Positions 51,401-62,203 of a DNA stretch of 64,000 nt are shown piece after piece. This DNA comes from Arsukibacterium ikkense (GTDB lineage Bacteria > Pseudomonadota > Gammaproteobacteria > Enterobacterales > Alteromonadaceae). Each line of letters starts with the position of its first letter. Positions within the stretch are counted from its first letter, which is position 1. Position numbers and translations under genes: made by a program. The notes below the pieces were generated by a model. It was not told where the DNA came from. It ran no database searches and saw nothing but the letters and a program-made list of their open reading frames with translations. The stretch lies in assembly GCF_000987775.1 (NCBI RefSeq), contig NZ_LAHO01000002.1:62001-126000 (forward strand), in the 5' to 3' direction.

Positions 51401-51934
51401 ATGCTGGCTACAATAAAAAAAATATCGCGCCATCGTTTGTCCTGGCTATTACTCTTTATCAGTGCCCTGGCCCTGATTGGTTGCGGCTTGTATTTTCAGT
51501 ACGGTTTAAACCTGCAACCTTGTATTAAGTGTATTTATATCAGAGCGGCCTTCGCCGGAATACTTGTCGCGGCTTTGCTGGGGCTACTGGCACCCAAACA
51601 AAGCATGATCAGGCTGTTGGCTATTGCCTTGTGGCTCACCAGCGCGGCCATTGGCGTGTATCAGGCCGCAGAGCTGGTTAATATTGAACAAACCCTGGCT
51701 GCAGGAGGTTTTAGCAGTTGCGCCTTGTTCGCTGAATTTCCAGCCTGGTTAGCACTGGATAAATGGTTGCCCGGCGTGTTTGAGGTAACGGGCAGCTGCG
51801 GCGCAGTAGACTGGCAGTTCTTAGGTCTTAGCATGGCGTACTGGAGCATGCTTATTTTAGCCGCTTATCTGCTGACGGCAGTAATAATACTAATCAGTCA
51901 ACTAGCGCGGATCTCGAATAACCCTTACCGCTAG
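51401..51934 (+). CDS. dsbB: Disulfide bond formation protein DsbB
   Basis: This 177-residue, four-helix inner-membrane protein (E. coli DsbB 176) reoxidises DsbA and passes electrons to quinone. The two cysteine pairs are Cys41/Cys44 (QPCIKC) and Cys107/Cys133 (SSCALF and GSCGAV), matching the E. coli positions. An ATG at 51389 is in frame, but the one at 51401 has GGGA at a suitable distance and gives the family length. Confidence 0.96.
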   Translation: MLATIKKISRHRLSWLLLFISALALIGCGLYFQYGLNLQPCIKCIYIRAAFAGILVAALLGLLAPKQSMIRLLAIALWLTSAAIGVYQAAELVNIEQTLAAGGFSSCALFAEFPAWLALDKWLPGVFEVTGSCGAVDWQFLGLSMAYWSMLILAAYLLTAVIILISQLARISNNPYR

Positions 51935-51966
51935 CGTCCGTCGCTAACAGTTTACAGTTTACAGTT

Positions 51967-52004
51967 AACGATAAAGCCTTGTAACAGAAAGGCTTTATCG
52001 TTTT
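51967..52004. terminator. Bidirectional terminator between dsbB and chemoreceptor gene
   Basis: A perfect 14-bp stem (arms 51967-51980 and 51989-52002, core AAAGCCTT / AAGGCTTT) with an 8-nt loop lies between convergent genes, followed by a short T run. Confidence 0.85.
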
Positions 52005-52009
52005 ACAGC

Positions 52010-53704
52010 TTAAACCCTGTAGCTACCAACCAGCTGACTGAGTTCAGCAGCAAGATTATTCAACTTGCGCGACGTCTCACCTGCGGTCCTGGTACCCGCT
52101 GCGGTTTCTTCTGTTACCACCACAATCTGGTGAATATTTTCATTAATAGCACCGGAAACATGCGTTTGCTGTTCAGCAGCCGTGGCAATTTGCGCATTCA
52201 TATTGTTTATAGTGATAACAGCAGCACTAATACTGTTTAGTGCTAACTCTACCTGATGAATCTCAGCAACACTGCTCGTACTGCTTTGTCGCAGGTTTTC
52301 GATTAAATTAATAGCCGCGCTAATACCCGCCTGCAAACGTTGGATCATTTGCTGGATTTCCTGGGTGCTTTTCTGAGTGCGACTTGCCAAGGTGCGTACT
52401 TCGTCAGCAACCACCGCAAAGCCACGCCCCGCTTCGCCCGCCCTGGCCGCTTCAATGGCTGCATTAAGTGCCAGCAAATTAGTTTGATCAGCAATGCTAC
52501 GAATGACATCCAGCACACCACCAATATTATCCGACTCATGGCTAAGTTCACCAATAACCTCAACCCCATGGCTAACTTGCTTGGCAAGACCGTCAATTAC
52601 TTTCACCGTATTATTTAAGGTTATCTTAGAATCAGTAACCAACTCTTCAGCACCCGCGGCGGCCGTAGACGCTCGCATAGCACTGTCAGCAACTTCTTGT
52701 GACGAAGCCGCCATTTCATTCATAGCCGTTGCAACTTGATCACTTTCTGATTGCTGTCTGGCAACACCGCTTTCAGATTGCGCCATAGTTTTTTCTAAAC
52801 CACTGGCACTCTGGGTTAAAGTGGTACTTGAACTGGCTACCTGAGCCACCAAATCACGAACTTGCTGCGCAAAGCGATTAAAAGCCTGAGCCAGTTGTGA
52901 CAGTTCATCATTGCCACTAACTGCTAATCTGTGAGTCAAATCACCACCCCCTTCAGCAATGTTGGCCATCGCCGCAACAGCATTTTTCAGGGGTTTGATA
53001 ATACTCCCCACCACTAACAACGCTAACAAGGTAATGCCAATCAACGCCAACAAAGCAGTAATAACCGAGCGGGTTAAACTGGCATTAAGAGAACTGTCAA
53101 CCCGTTGTTGCATCACGCCGACCTGAGTATCAAGACTATCAATCCAAAAACCAGTACCCAGCATAAGTCCCCATTTATTTAGCTCTTCGGCATAACCCAA
53201 CTTTGGTGATGTCTGGCCTGTTTCCGGGTTATTCCAGTGGTAATATAAATAACCGCTACCATCACGAGCCGCCTGCCATAAACCACGGATAACTTCTACA
53301 CCATTAGGATCAGCCAGTCCCATCAGGTTGCGACCTTCCAGTGCAGGGTTAGCGGCATGCATGACACTTACACCTTGTTGGTCATACACAAAAAAATAGC
53401 CCATGCTGCCACTGTCATCAAAGCGAAGTTGCCTTAAAATTTCCAGCGCTTGTTGACGGATAGCCGGATCAGTTGTCGCATCAGGATTCTGATACAAATG
53501 CGCAATGGCCGTTCTGCCAAGCTGCATAAAGTTTTTAATGACCTGTTGCTGGCTGTCTTTAAAAATTACTTCGAAGTGGCTTACCCCTTGCTGGCCCAAA
53601 TCACGTGCCTGATACAGGTTAAAAGTCACCAGCAAGATAGCTAACAAGGTGCTGGGCAACAGTGCCAGCAATAGAATTCGGTTTTGGATGGTCAGGTTTT
53701 GCAT
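52010..53704 (-). CDS. Methyl-accepting chemotaxis protein with single Cache domain
   Basis: This 564-residue chemoreceptor has a first transmembrane helix (about 10-28), a periplasmic sCache_2 domain (about 35-185, with [18 protein letters not shown] and [10 protein letters not shown]), a second helix (about 210-230), HAMP, and the MA signalling domain. The hairpin tip contains [20 protein letters not shown] (written up to that point), followed by [12 protein letters not shown]. Single Cache domains bind small carboxylates or similar ligands; the ligand here is unknown. ATG at 53704 is preferred to a TTG before it. Confidence 0.95.
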   Translation of the reverse strand: MQNLTIQNRILLLALLPSTLLAILLVTFNLYQARDLGQQGVSHFEVIFKDSQQQVIKNFMQLGRTAIAHLYQNPDATTDPAIRQQALEILRQLRFDDSGSMGYFFVYDQQGVSVMHAANPALEGRNLMGLADPNGVEVIRGLWQAARDGSGYLYYHWNNPETGQTSPKLGYAEELNKWGLMLGTGFWIDSLDTQVGVMQQRVDSSLNASLTRSVITALLALIGITLLALLVVGSIIKPLKNAVAAMANIAEGGGDLTHRLAVSGNDELSQLAQAFNRFAQQVRDLVAQVASSSTTLTQSASGLEKTMAQSESGVARQQSESDQVATAMNEMAASSQEVADSAMRASTAAAGAEELVTDSKITLNNTVKVIDGLAKQVSHGVEVIGELSHESDNIGGVLDVIRSIADQTNLLALNAAIEAARAGEAGRGFAVVADEVRTLASRTQKSTQEIQQMIQRLQAGISAAINLIENLRQSSTSSVAEIHQVELALNSISAAVITINNMNAQIATAAEQQTHVSGAINENIHQIVVVTEETAAGTRTAGETSRKLNNLAAELSQLVGSYRV

Positions 53705-53785
53705 CAAGCGGCTCTACTTATTCATTTAGCAAAAAACAAAGTATAGAATATTTTCGCCAAATAACTGTATATCTGCATGTTCAGG

Positions 53786-53815
53786 AAAAAAAAAGCCCTG
53801 CAATTGCAGAGCTTT
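53786..53815 (-). terminator. Rho-independent terminator after FKBP gene
   Basis: AAAGCCCTGC and GCAGAGCTTT pair with one mismatch around AATT. On the minus strand a run of nine T follows the stem, 24 bp after the isomerase stop codon. Confidence 0.82.
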
Positions 53816-53839
53816 ACAAACAGGAAACCTTGCCGTGTT

Positions 53840-54457
53840 TTAAACGATAGCCAACAGCTCAACGTCAAATACCAGGGTGCTGTATGGGGCGATAGCATTA
53901 CCGGCACCACGTTCACCGTAGGCCAGGTTTTGTGGTACGTATAAACGCAGCTTGGAACCCACTGCCATTAACTGCAGCGCTTCAGTCCAGCCGGCAATCA
54001 CGCCAGACACCGGAAACTCTGCCGGCTCGCCGCGCTGATATGAGCTGTCAAATACGGTACCGTCAATCAGGGTGCCATGATAATGGGTGCGCACGGTTGA
54101 AGCGGTAGTCGGCTTTTCGCCTTCTGCGGCAACCAGTACTTCATATTGCAAGCCAGAAGCGGTTACTGTTACTTCAGCACGTTTGGCATTTTCTGTCAGA
54201 AACATTTCACCGGCTTCAGCCAGCGCTTTGGCTTTTTCCTGCTCAGCGCCTTGCATCCGCTCGCTGATCACACCAAAGGCCGCACGGATTTGCTCTTCGC
54301 TAACTTCAGGTGTTTGTTCGTTATAGGCAGCAGCTAACCCGGCTGCTACTGCAGTAATATCTAAGCCGTCAAATGGATTATCGGCTAACTGCTGACCCAT
54401 TTGTAAACCAATACCATAGCTGGCGTGTTGTTCTAGCGTTGCATATTTATCAGACAT
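53840..54457 (-). CDS. FKBP-type peptidyl-prolyl cis-trans isomerase (FklB-like)
   Basis: This 205-residue protein matches the FklB layout (E. coli 206). An N-terminal dimerisation domain (about 1-95) with YGIGLQMGQQL is followed by the FKBP catalytic domain (about 105-205) with VRTHYHGTLIDGTVFDSSY, GVIAGWTEALQLM and LAYGERGAGNAIAPYSTLVFDVELL (only part shown). It speeds proline isomerisation in folding proteins. No signal peptide, so it is cytoplasmic. The ATG at 54457 is preferred to a GTG at 54466. Confidence 0.93.
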   Translation of the reverse strand: MSDKYATLEQHASYGIGLQMGQQLADNPFDGLDITAVAAGLAAAYNEQTPEVSEEQIRAAFGVISERMQGAEQEKAKALAEAGEMFLTENAKRAEVTVTASGLQYEVLVAAEGEKPTTASTVRTHYHGTLIDGTVFDSSYQRGEPAEFPVSGVIAGWTEALQLMAVGSKLRLYVPQNLAYGERGAGNAIAPYSTLVFDVELLAIV

Positions 54458-54557
54458 AAATTCCACTTATTGCTGAGCTGCCTTAAGCACATTATTGCCA
54501 GGCAGGAGTTAAATTCGGCCAGTATAGTACCCTATCGCCGGGCTAATGTCTTGCCAC

Positions 54558-54848
54558 TCAGGCGGCGATAAGCTGCAGCTGCTGCCACAATTGCTGCACA
54601 TGCAGCTGATCTTCATAGTTAAGCTCACCACTGGCAATAGCTTTTGCCAGGCTATCATCCACCCATTGGCACAGTTGTGCTTTATCAAAAGGCTCTGCTG
54701 CCACTTCCAGACTGCCTACCGCTAAATCGAAATGGCCGCGCAAATAGCCTGCAGCAAATAATTGATCATCGGTTGCCTGGGGGGTCAGGTGATCAAAATA
54801 GTCAGCCACCGCATCAATATATTGCCCGGGTTTAGTGTGTTGGGTCAT
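54558..54848 (-). CDS. yfcL: YfcL family protein
   Basis: This 96-residue helical, acidic protein resembles E. coli YfcL. The conserved part is the segment from YIDAVADYFDHL through LFAAGYLRGHFDLAV. No function is known for the family. The ATG at 54848 lies one base after the stop of the NAD-kinase-like gene and has GAGG upstream, so it is translated from the same message. Confidence 0.8.
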   Translation of the reverse strand: MTQHTKPGQYIDAVADYFDHLTPQATDDQLFAAGYLRGHFDLAVGSLEVAAEPFDKAQLCQWVDDSLAKAIASGELNYEDQLHVQQLWQQLQLIAA

Positions 54849-54849
54849 G

Positions 54850-55980
54850 CTATTCCTCGTCTTCATAGCCTAAACGGTAAATGACATAGTCGTTGTAACC
54901 GGTCAGTACATTTAATAAACCATGTAGTGCTTTGTCTAAAGCCTGATCGCCGGTATCCGCCAGCAGTGGCCTGCCGTTTAATTGCTGCAGTTTCGTTTTA
55001 GTGGCAAGCAGGATAATATTTTCCCGGCCAATACTTTTAATAACAGCAGGAGATAGCTGCTGATTGCCGCGACCAAACACGTGCCCCTGGCCACCAATCA
55101 GGGTAATAACCAGCTTGCTGGGGTAATCCGTTACCAACGCCAGCAGTTCGGCCGCAGTAACATCACTGGCAATAAGCTGGCCATTTTCCACCACATCGAC
55201 CCCCAGCAAGGTGTTTGCCAGGCCAAGTTCAGCCATTACCGCAGCAACGGTGCTGCCTGATCCCATCACATAGCGAACATTATCTTCCATGATAGCGACG
55301 ACATAGGCCGCTAAATCGTCCAGCACCAATTCTTCAGACTCTTTGCCAGCGGCTTTAACGCTTTGTACATACCTAAGCTCCGCCGGAATACGCATTTCAC
55401 CATATCGGCGCGCCTTTACGACACCATGCCGAAACGCGGTTTCGTCAATATCCATTACCGGCGCTTCTGCCAGCGTAACCAGCTGGCCACTGATTAACCG
55501 CTGCACCAGTTTGCCGGCAGCCTGCGGTGAAATAGCATAGACCCCGGAATGAATTTTACAGCCAGCGGGTATACCCAATACAGTAGTGTTATCACCTAAT
55601 ACACTGCACAGGTTGCGGGCCGTGCCATCACCACCGGCAAACAGCAATAAGTCGACACCCTGCTTTGCCATCGCCAGTGCGGCCTGTTCGGTGTCGGCTG
55701 CCACCGTGGGTTGTGTAGCCGGGGTATAGCAAACCTGATAATCCAACCCTAACTGCTGGCATAAAACGGCTCCCATCTCGCCGGCAACCGTCACGATTTG
55801 AAACTGGCCTTTCATTGCATGCAGTTGGCGAAGGGCCACCGCCGCACGCTCGCCAGCCATAGGCACCGCACCTAGCGCCAGAGCCTCTGCAGCCACGCCA
55901 TCGCTGCCTTTGAGTGCCACAGCACCGCCCAGGCCTGCCAGCGGATTAATAATAAGCCCTAAGCGAAATGGATTAATCAT
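54850..55980 (-). CDS. ATP-NAD kinase family protein
   Basis: This 376-residue protein has the N-terminal motif LGLIINPLAGLGG and the kinase loop LLLFAGGDGTARN (GGDGT, residues near 125), followed by LGIPAGCKIHSGVYA. These place it in the ATP-NAD kinase / AcoX-like superfamily, which is distinct from the essential NadK. It probably phosphorylates NAD or a related substrate, but the real substrate is unknown. The frame extends upstream to 56106, overlapping the divergent gene, so ATG 55980 is chosen. Confidence 0.88.
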   Translation of the reverse strand: MINPFRLGLIINPLAGLGGAVALKGSDGVAAEALALGAVPMAGERAAVALRQLHAMKGQFQIVTVAGEMGAVLCQQLGLDYQVCYTPATQPTVAADTEQAALAMAKQGVDLLLFAGGDGTARNLCSVLGDNTTVLGIPAGCKIHSGVYAISPQAAGKLVQRLISGQLVTLAEAPVMDIDETAFRHGVVKARRYGEMRIPAELRYVQSVKAAGKESEELVLDDLAAYVVAIMEDNVRYVMGSGSTVAAVMAELGLANTLLGVDVVENGQLIASDVTAAELLALVTDYPSKLVITLIGGQGHVFGRGNQQLSPAVIKSIGRENIILLATKTKLQQLNGRPLLADTGDQALDKALHGLLNVLTGYNDYVIYRLGYEDEE

Positions 55981-56171
55981 GTGAGCAGGGTTGTCCAGAA
56001 GCAAGTATACCGATGGCGCGCATTGTAACGATTTCCCCTGCCGTTGCCCAGTGTTGCCAGCGCATCCAGCCGACGAGTGAGCATATTTCGCTAGCTGTTG
56101 TGACAAGCTTGCCGCACTGGTCTGACTGGTTTAGAGTACTAACACCTTTATACCTTCAGGTACCCGGATTT

Positions 56172-57581
56172 ATGTCAGAGCTTCAGCCACAATTTCAACA
56201 GTTAAAACAGGCGTATGCCCTTTGCCCTTATCCGGGATATCAGCAACGGCAGCAGCAACTTAACGCTCTGCGCCAGGCCATTCAACAGCACAGCACGGCT
56301 TTATGCGCAGCGGTAAGCACCGACTTTGGTTATCGCAGTAGCGATGAAACCCGCCTGTTGGAAATAATGCCTTCGCTTAGCGGCATTGATTACCATCTCA
56401 AGCATTTAAAGCGTTGGTTAAAACCTGAAAAACGCCAGGTCCATTACAGTTTTATGCCGGCCAGTAACCGGGTTATTGCCCAGCCGCTGGGTGTGGTTGG
56501 CATAATAGTACCGTGGAATTACCCCATTTACTTAGCGCTAGGGCCATTAATGGCCGCTATTGCCGCCGGCAATAAAGCAATGTTGAAATTATCTGAATAT
56601 ACCCCCGCCACCAACCAGGTGCTGAGCCAGATCTGCCAGCAAGCATTCAACACTGTTGTAGTAGTAATTGAAGGCGATGCCGATGTTGCCGCCGAATTTT
56701 CGCGCCTGCCTTTTGATCATCTGCTGTTTACCGGCTCTACGGCAGTGGGCCGTAAAGTAATGCAGGCGGCGGCAGCCAATCTTACACCGGTAACGCTGGA
56801 GCTTGGCGGTAAAAGTCCGGTGCTTGTTGCGCCAGATGCCGATATTAGGCAAGTTGCCAAGCGGATCTTGTTTGGTAAAACCGCTAATGCCGGCCAAACC
56901 TGTGTGGCACCAGACTATGTGCTGGTGCCGGCAGATAAACTGGAGTTGTTAATTACTGCACTTTGCAAGGCGTTTGGCGAGTTTTACCCTGATTTTGCCA
57001 CCAACCCGGATTACAGCGCGGTGATCAATCAGGCGCAATATCAGCGGCTGCTGACCATGCTGCAACAGGTGCAACAAAGTGGTGCCAGAGTTATTAACTG
57101 TGATAACAGCGGTGCTGGCTTGCCCGCTAGCGCCAATGAAGAGCGACGGTTGGCGCTACAATTAATAGTAGGTGCGGCTGAAGCTAGCCCGTTACTGCAA
57201 CAGGAAATTTTTGGCCCGCTACTGCCCATAATCCCCTATCACACGTTAGACCAGGCACTGCAATATATTCAGCAGCGGCCAAGACCACTGGCGTTATACC
57301 TCATGAGTAATAATAAAGTGCTTCAACAACAGGTGCTCGAGCAGACTCATGCCGGAGGGGTTTGTATTAACGATACGCTGGTGCATGTGGCCCAGGAGGA
57401 CTTGCCCTTTGGCGGCATTGGCCCATCGGGCCTGGGCAGTTATCATGGCAAAGAAGGCTTTTTGCGCTTTTCGCATCAGAAAGCCATTCACCAAAAAGGC
57501 TGGTTTAACAGCGGCCAGTTTATTTACCCACCTTTTAACCGCAAATTATTTAAATCCTTACTGGGTTGGTTAACTCGTTAA
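56172..57581 (+). CDS. Coniferyl-aldehyde-dehydrogenase-like enzyme
   Basis: This 469-residue NAD(P)-dependent aldehyde dehydrogenase has LGVVGIIVPWNYPIYL, FTGSTAVGRKVM, the catalytic Glu in LELGGKSPVL, and the catalytic Cys in NAGQTCVAPDYVL. Length and features are like class 3 / coniferyl aldehyde dehydrogenases (CalB). The C-terminus is hydrophobic-basic. Natural substrate may be fatty or aromatic aldehydes. The frame is open from 56013, but the ATG at 56172 is the sensible start. Confidence 0.9.
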   Translation: MSELQPQFQQLKQAYALCPYPGYQQRQQQLNALRQAIQQHSTALCAAVSTDFGYRSSDETRLLEIMPSLSGIDYHLKHLKRWLKPEKRQVHYSFMPASNRVIAQPLGVVGIIVPWNYPIYLALGPLMAAIAAGNKAMLKLSEYTPATNQVLSQICQQAFNTVVVVIEGDADVAAEFSRLPFDHLLFTGSTAVGRKVMQAAAANLTPVTLELGGKSPVLVAPDADIRQVAKRILFGKTANAGQTCVAPDYVLVPADKLELLITALCKAFGEFYPDFATNPDYSAVINQAQYQRLLTMLQQVQQSGARVINCDNSGAGLPASANEERRLALQLIVGAAEASPLLQQEIFGPLLPIIPYHTLDQALQYIQQRPRPLALYLMSNNKVLQQQVLEQTHAGGVCINDTLVHVAQEDLPFGGIGPSGLGSYHGKEGFLRFSHQKAIHQKGWFNSGQFIYPPFNRKLFKSLLGWLTR

Positions 57582-57634
57582 AGAATCTGCATCTGTCAGC
57601 GTGGGCAATCCGGTTCTCGCTTCGATTATCTTCC

Positions 57635-58795
57635 TTAGGCAATATCCGCAATTTTCTTCGGCAAGGCTAATACCAGCAAACAGGCCAGTAACGCAAAGCC
57701 GGCGGCAAAGACAAAGGTGCTAACAGCGCCTGTGCCATTTTGCCAGCTAAAGCCCGCCAGATAGGCACCGATAGCCCCGCCTCCGCCAAAAATAAGGCCG
57801 GCATAAATAGCCTGGCCGCGGCCACGCTGGGCTTTGGGGAAAATTTGCTGAATAAACTGCATGGCGCAGCTATGGGCAATGGCAAAACTTCCTGCATGCA
57901 GCAACATACTGAGCGCCAGCCACCAGCCAGAATGCGCTAACAAGGCTACCATCAACCAGCGAACGGCCGTTAAACCATAACAAATGCCCAACAACAAACG
58001 ATAACTGCGGTTGCGCATAATGCGCCCGGCATAATAGAAAGCCACTATTTCAGCCGCCACCGCTAAGCTGATCAGTAAGCCGGTTTGGCTACCGGAATAA
58101 CCTAAATCACGGCTATACAGGGTAAAAAAACCGTAAAACGGTGCAAAGCTGACTTGCATCAGCAGCGCAGCCCCCATAAAAATCCACAATACCCTGTGCT
58201 TAGCCATTTGCCGGTAAGAAAGCGTTGCAGCTGTGGCGTCATACGCGGGTGTCAGGGCAGGCAGGTTAAACAAACAAAATACTAACAGCAGCAAAAAGGC
58301 CAGCGCAGCGGCTGGCATAAACTCACTGCCATATTGCTGATACAACCAGCCACCCAACATCACCAGCACAATATAGCCAACACTGCCGGCCGAGCGAATG
58401 CGGCTGTATTGCTCGGTATTGTTATTCAGAAACAGAAAAGCAGACACTTCCAGCTGCGGCAAAATGGCGGTCCAGAAAAAACTAAATAGCGCCAGCGCTG
58501 CCAGCAGCAGCCCAAAACCACCATCGATAAAGCTGCCCAACCAGCCAATACAGGCAAGAACTGCTCCCAATTGCATTATGCGCAAAGGTTTGCTGCTACG
58601 CTCGGCTAAACCAGCCCAGATAGCCGGCCCAACAATGCGGGTAGCAGTTACGATGGCCAGCATCAAGCCTATTTCACGGGAATCAAAGCCACGACCGTCC
58701 AAAAATAAGCCCAGGTAAGGCACAAAGATGCCCAGCACCCCAAAATACGTAAAGTAGGCCAGCGCTAAGGCTGGCCTGGCGGCTATTAGTGTCAT
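57635..58795 (-). CDS. MFS transporter (HcaT / 3-phenylpropionate-like group)
   Basis: This 386-residue protein has 12 membrane helices and the N-terminal start YFTYFGVLGIFVPYLGLFLDGRGF typical of the MFS_1_like (HcaT, LacY-related) group; only its core FVPYLGLFLDGRG is needed for recognition. It moves a small organic solute, identity unknown. It ends the minus-strand run with aroC and prmB, 24 bp from aroC. Confidence 0.88.
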   Translation of the reverse strand: MTLIAARPALALAYFTYFGVLGIFVPYLGLFLDGRGFDSREIGLMLAIVTATRIVGPAIWAGLAERSSKPLRIMQLGAVLACIGWLGSFIDGGFGLLLAALALFSFFWTAILPQLEVSAFLFLNNNTEQYSRIRSAGSVGYIVLVMLGGWLYQQYGSEFMPAAALAFLLLLVFCLFNLPALTPAYDATAATLSYRQMAKHRVLWIFMGAALLMQVSFAPFYGFFTLYSRDLGYSGSQTGLLISLAVAAEIVAFYYAGRIMRNRSYRLLLGICYGLTAVRWLMVALLAHSGWWLALSMLLHAGSFAIAHSCAMQFIQQIFPKAQRGRGQAIYAGLIFGGGGAIGAYLAGFSWQNGTGAVSTFVFAAGFALLACLLVLALPKKIADIA

Positions 58796-58819
58796 AACGT
58801 CCTGAAGATAAGTAAGCGG

Positions 58820-59920
58820 TTATTTGCCGACTCGGGCTATATCTGGCGTATTAACGCTAACCCCGGCATTTTGCGCCCGATGCCGCAGTAAGTGATCCAT
58901 CAGTACAATGGCCAGCATGGCTTCGGCAATGGGTACAGCCCGGATACCGACACAGGGGTCGTGCCGGCCTTTGGTCACCACCTCGATCACCTCACCATGC
59001 ACGTTAATACTTTTACCGGGAATACTGATGCTTGACGTGGGTTTTAACGCCATACTTACCTTAATATCCTGGCCAGACGAAATGCCGCCCAGGGTGCCAC
59101 CGGCATGGTTAGAATTAAAGCCATCTGGTGTCAGTTCGTCGCGGTCGGTTGAGCCGCGCTGCTCCACCACCGCAAAACCGTCGCCAATTTCTACCGCTTT
59201 TACCGCGTTAATGCTCATCATCGCATGGGCAATGTCGGCATCGAGCCGATCAAACACCGGCTCGCCAAGACCCACTGGCACATTCGTCGCCACGACATTA
59301 ACCCGGGCACCCACCGAGTCACCGTCTTTTTTCAGCTGGCGCATATACTCATCAAGTGCTGCTAATTTATCCGGATCCGGGCAAAAAAACGGGTTATTCT
59401 GCACTTCATCCCAAAGTAGCTTTTCTGCTTTTACCGGACCTAACTGCGCCAGATAGCCCCGAATTTCAATACCACAATGTTCTTTTAAATATTTTTTGGC
59501 AATAGCCCCCGCGGCCACCCGTACCGCAGTTTCCCGCGCCGAGGAACGGCCGCCACCGCGGTAATCACGAATGCCAAATTTATGCCAGTAGGTATAGTCG
59601 GCATGGCCCGGGCGGAACACCTCTTTGATATTGGAGTAGTCCTGTGAGCGTTGATCGGTGTTATCAATTAACAGACCTATGCTGGCACCGGTGGTGGTGT
59701 CTTCAAACACCCCGGACAGGATTTTCACCAGATCTTCTTCCCGACGCGCTGTGGTGTAACGCGAGGTACCTGGCTTGCGCCGATCTAAGTCAAGTTGTAA
59801 ATCCTCCGCCGTTAAACGCATGCCTGGCGGGCAGCCGTCAACAATACCGCCGATTGCAGGGCCATGGCTTTCACCAAAGGTGGTGACTTTAAACAATTGA
59901 CCAATGCTGTTGCCGGCCAT
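58820..59920 (-). CDS. aroC: Chorismate synthase
   Basis: This 366-residue enzyme catalyses the last step of the shikimate pathway, from EPSP to chorismate, with reduced FMN. Conserved segments are [21 protein letters not shown] near the N-terminus (core GESHGPAIG), [11 protein letters not shown] around residue 125, and [14 protein letters not shown]. It abuts prmB, an arrangement common in gammaproteobacteria. Confidence 0.98.
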   Translation of the reverse strand: MAGNSIGQLFKVTTFGESHGPAIGGIVDGCPPGMRLTAEDLQLDLDRRKPGTSRYTTARREEDLVKILSGVFEDTTTGASIGLLIDNTDQRSQDYSNIKEVFRPGHADYTYWHKFGIRDYRGGGRSSARETAVRVAAGAIAKKYLKEHCGIEIRGYLAQLGPVKAEKLLWDEVQNNPFFCPDPDKLAALDEYMRQLKKDGDSVGARVNVVATNVPVGLGEPVFDRLDADIAHAMMSINAVKAVEIGDGFAVVEQRGSTDRDELTPDGFNSNHAGGTLGGISSGQDIKVSMALKPTSSISIPGKSINVHGEVIEVVTKGRHDPCVGIRAVPIAEAMLAIVLMDHLLRHRAQNAGVSVNTPDIARVGK

Positions 59921-60871
59921 TTAGCTCTCCTCAAACAAGTGTTGGTAAGCGATGAGCTGAGCTTTGCTCAGCGCAAACACGCCAAGACCACCGGCAGTAA
60001 ATTCTAGCCAGTTGAATTGGACGTCTGGATATCTATCCTGCAATTCAACCATACTATTGCCTACTTCACAAATTAAAATACCCTGCTCGGTAAGGTGGGT
60101 CGCCGCCTGCGCCAGAATACGGCGGGTAAGCTCCAGGCCATCATGGCCAGAGGCCAGGCCTAATTCGGGCTCGTGCCGGTATTCTTCTGGTAAATCAGCC
60201 ATATCCTCCGCATCGACATAAGGTGGATTAGTGACAATAACATCATACTGCTGCCCGGTTAAAGCGTCGTAGCCGTCAGATAAAATCGGGTACACCCGAT
60301 CCAGCAAACCGTGCTCATTAATATTAATATCAGCCACTGCCAGTGCGTCCGGGCTAATATCCACGGCATCAACCTGGGCATCAGGAAAGGCGTAGGCGCA
60401 GGCAATGGCAATACAGCCAGACCCGGTGCATAAATCTAAAATACGTTGCGGCGCAGCGGGCAGCTTAAAGCGGGCAAATTTTTCGTTTATCAGCTCTGCT
60501 ATCGGCGATCGCGGCACCAGCACCCGCTGGTCAACATAAAACGGTAACTGGCAAAAGTAAGCCTGATGCGTCAGATACGCAGCGGGTATTCTCAGCTCTA
60601 TCCGCTGGATTAACAGATCGACAAAAGCCCGGCGCTCAGTTTTGGTCAGCCGGACAGTTAATAATTTATCGTCAGTCAGTGGTGGCAAAAACAAACTATG
60701 ACATAACAGCACAGCAGCTTCGTCCCAGGGATTGTCTGTGCCGTGGCCCAGATAAACGCCGGCTTCATTAAAGCGGCTGACCGCAAAACGCAGCCAGTCA
60801 TGCACTGAAACCAATGCCTCCAGCGCCTCGTTAACGCTACTTTCTGCAAACATCGGGGGTAGATCGGCCAT
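59921..60871 (-). CDS. prmB: Ribosomal protein L3 N5-glutamine methyltransferase
   Basis: This 316-residue SAM-dependent enzyme methylates a glutamine in ribosomal protein uL3. It has the SAM motif [13 protein letters not shown] and the catalytic NPPY motif in [12 protein letters not shown]. An N-terminal helical domain (about 1-110) is for substrate binding. It lies immediately upstream of aroC and is divergent from smrB. Confidence 0.96.
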   Translation of the reverse strand: MADLPPMFAESSVNEALEALVSVHDWLRFAVSRFNEAGVYLGHGTDNPWDEAAVLLCHSLFLPPLTDDKLLTVRLTKTERRAFVDLLIQRIELRIPAAYLTHQAYFCQLPFYVDQRVLVPRSPIAELINEKFARFKLPAAPQRILDLCTGSGCIAIACAYAFPDAQVDAVDISPDALAVADININEHGLLDRVYPILSDGYDALTGQQYDVIVTNPPYVDAEDMADLPEEYRHEPELGLASGHDGLELTRRILAQAATHLTEQGILICEVGNSMVELQDRYPDVQFNWLEFTAGGLGVFALSKAQLIAYQHLFEES

Positions 60872-60921
60872 AACAGTATTCGCTCTTTGTAAAAAATGGG
60901 CAGATTGTATAGACTTGCGCG

Positions 60922-61482
60922 ATGCAGCGAAAGAAGCTTTCTCATCAAGTCAGGGTATCTACCGAAGACAGCGAACTGTTTCGCCAGTCGGTGACTGGCG
61001 CGCGCCCGCTTATGCAAGACAAGATAGCCCCTGTCAGTAAACCCGGCAAGAAAAAAGCCCGACAGGCAGTAAATTTGTCGCAAAACGAGCAGCAGTTGTT
61101 CTTTTTTTCTGATGGCTATGAAGGCTTTGTCAGCAATAGTGCGTCATTATCTTATGTGCAACCCGGTGATGATCCGCACCTGGCTGGCCGCCTGAAACGC
61201 GCCGAGTTTCAACCGCAAGTCGTATTGGATTTACACGGTTTAACCCAGCAGCAGGCCAAAACTGAGCTGGCCGGCTTGCTGGCCTATTGCCAGCAGCAGC
61301 AATTTAATTGCGCCTGTGTAATACATGGTAAAGGGCTGGGCATTCTGGCACGCAAGGTACCCAATTGGTTAATCCAACATCCCAATGTCCGGGCCTTTCA
61401 TACGGCTCCGAAAAGTTGGGGTAAACATGGCGCGCTGTTATTGCTGTTAAAAATTAATCAGCCTGAACTGGCATTACGTTAA
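60922..61482 (+). CDS. smrB: Ribosome rescue endonuclease SmrB
   Basis: This 186-residue protein has a C-terminal Smr domain (about 95-180) with [12 protein letters not shown] and the HGKGLGIL loop. SmrB cuts mRNA between collided ribosomes to start rescue. The N-terminal segment with [17 protein letters not shown] matches other SmrB proteins. It is divergent from prmB, the usual arrangement. Confidence 0.94.
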   Translation: MQRKKLSHQVRVSTEDSELFRQSVTGARPLMQDKIAPVSKPGKKKARQAVNLSQNEQQLFFFSDGYEGFVSNSASLSYVQPGDDPHLAGRLKRAEFQPQVVLDLHGLTQQQAKTELAGLLAYCQQQQFNCACVIHGKGLGILARKVPNWLIQHPNVRAFHTAPKSWGKHGALLLLLKINQPELALR

Positions 61483-61510
61483 TAAGCCTGCCTTAACGCA
61501 ACGTTGCTGC

Positions 61511-61999
61511 TCAGTGCGACATAAACAGCACATCCTGCGGCGATACCTGTTCCAGCAATCGGCCTCCTCTGACTGGCTGATAATCAATGCAACACAGCCC
61601 GGCAGTACTGAATACCGGTGTTTGATCAGGTTTTGTCAGCGCGGCAATCAGGAAGCTAACCAGCGGCATATGTGAAACCAATAAAATTCTGGCATCAGGC
61701 TGTTCGCTCAGTCTGGCATCAATAGCATCGAGTACAAGTTGTGGGTTACCATCAGGAACCAGCTCAGGCTGAATCATCAGCTGACATTCACTACCCTGTT
61801 TGGCAAGCATAAAGTCTGCCGTCTGGCGGGCCCGCTGATACGGGCTGCACCATACCCAGTTAAAGCGACTGTAACAATTATGCAGCCACTGCGCCATTTG
61901 CTGAGCTTCCTGCTTACCTCTGGCCGTCAATTGCCGCTGACTATCTTGCCTGGTCATTGGCTCTGCTTCGCCATGGCGCATTACTACAATGTTTACCAT
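61511..61999 (-). CDS. sixA: Phosphohistidine phosphatase SixA
   Basis: This 162-residue histidine phosphatase has the RHG motif near its N-terminus (VMRHGEAE) and the second catalytic His in LLVSHMPLV. SixA removes phosphate from phosphohistidine of Hpt domains and of the nitrogen phosphotransferase system. It converges on smrB. Confidence 0.93.
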   Translation of the reverse strand: MVNIVVMRHGEAEPMTRQDSQRQLTARGKQEAQQMAQWLHNCYSRFNWVWCSPYQRARQTADFMLAKQGSECQLMIQPELVPDGNPQLVLDAIDARLSEQPDARILLVSHMPLVSFLIAALTKPDQTPVFSTAGLCCIDYQPVRGGRLLEQVSPQDVLFMSH

Positions 62000-62203
62000 T
62001 TTTTTGCTACCGTACTACTGAGTCTGTGTGTTTATGTTTGCCTGTGTTAAAAAGCATACGCTGGGCAAAAATTGTGCGCTATGATAAATAAAGTCTGGCG
62101 TCAGCGTAACTGCTATTAACGCATAACGCAGTGTCTGTTTATTACTAAATGCTATGAAAAACCGGCTAATTTGCAGTACTACCTTACCCAAATAGGATAA
62201 TTC

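Noticed and set aside
51948..51966. Short direct repeats (ACAGTTT three times) before a terminator
   Set aside because: Too short and too few units to call a functional repeat; not CRISPR-like.
58908..59456. Plus-strand 182-residue reading frame
   Set aside because: Shadow of aroC on the opposite strand; composition is Ser/Pro/Thr-biased as expected for an antisense frame.
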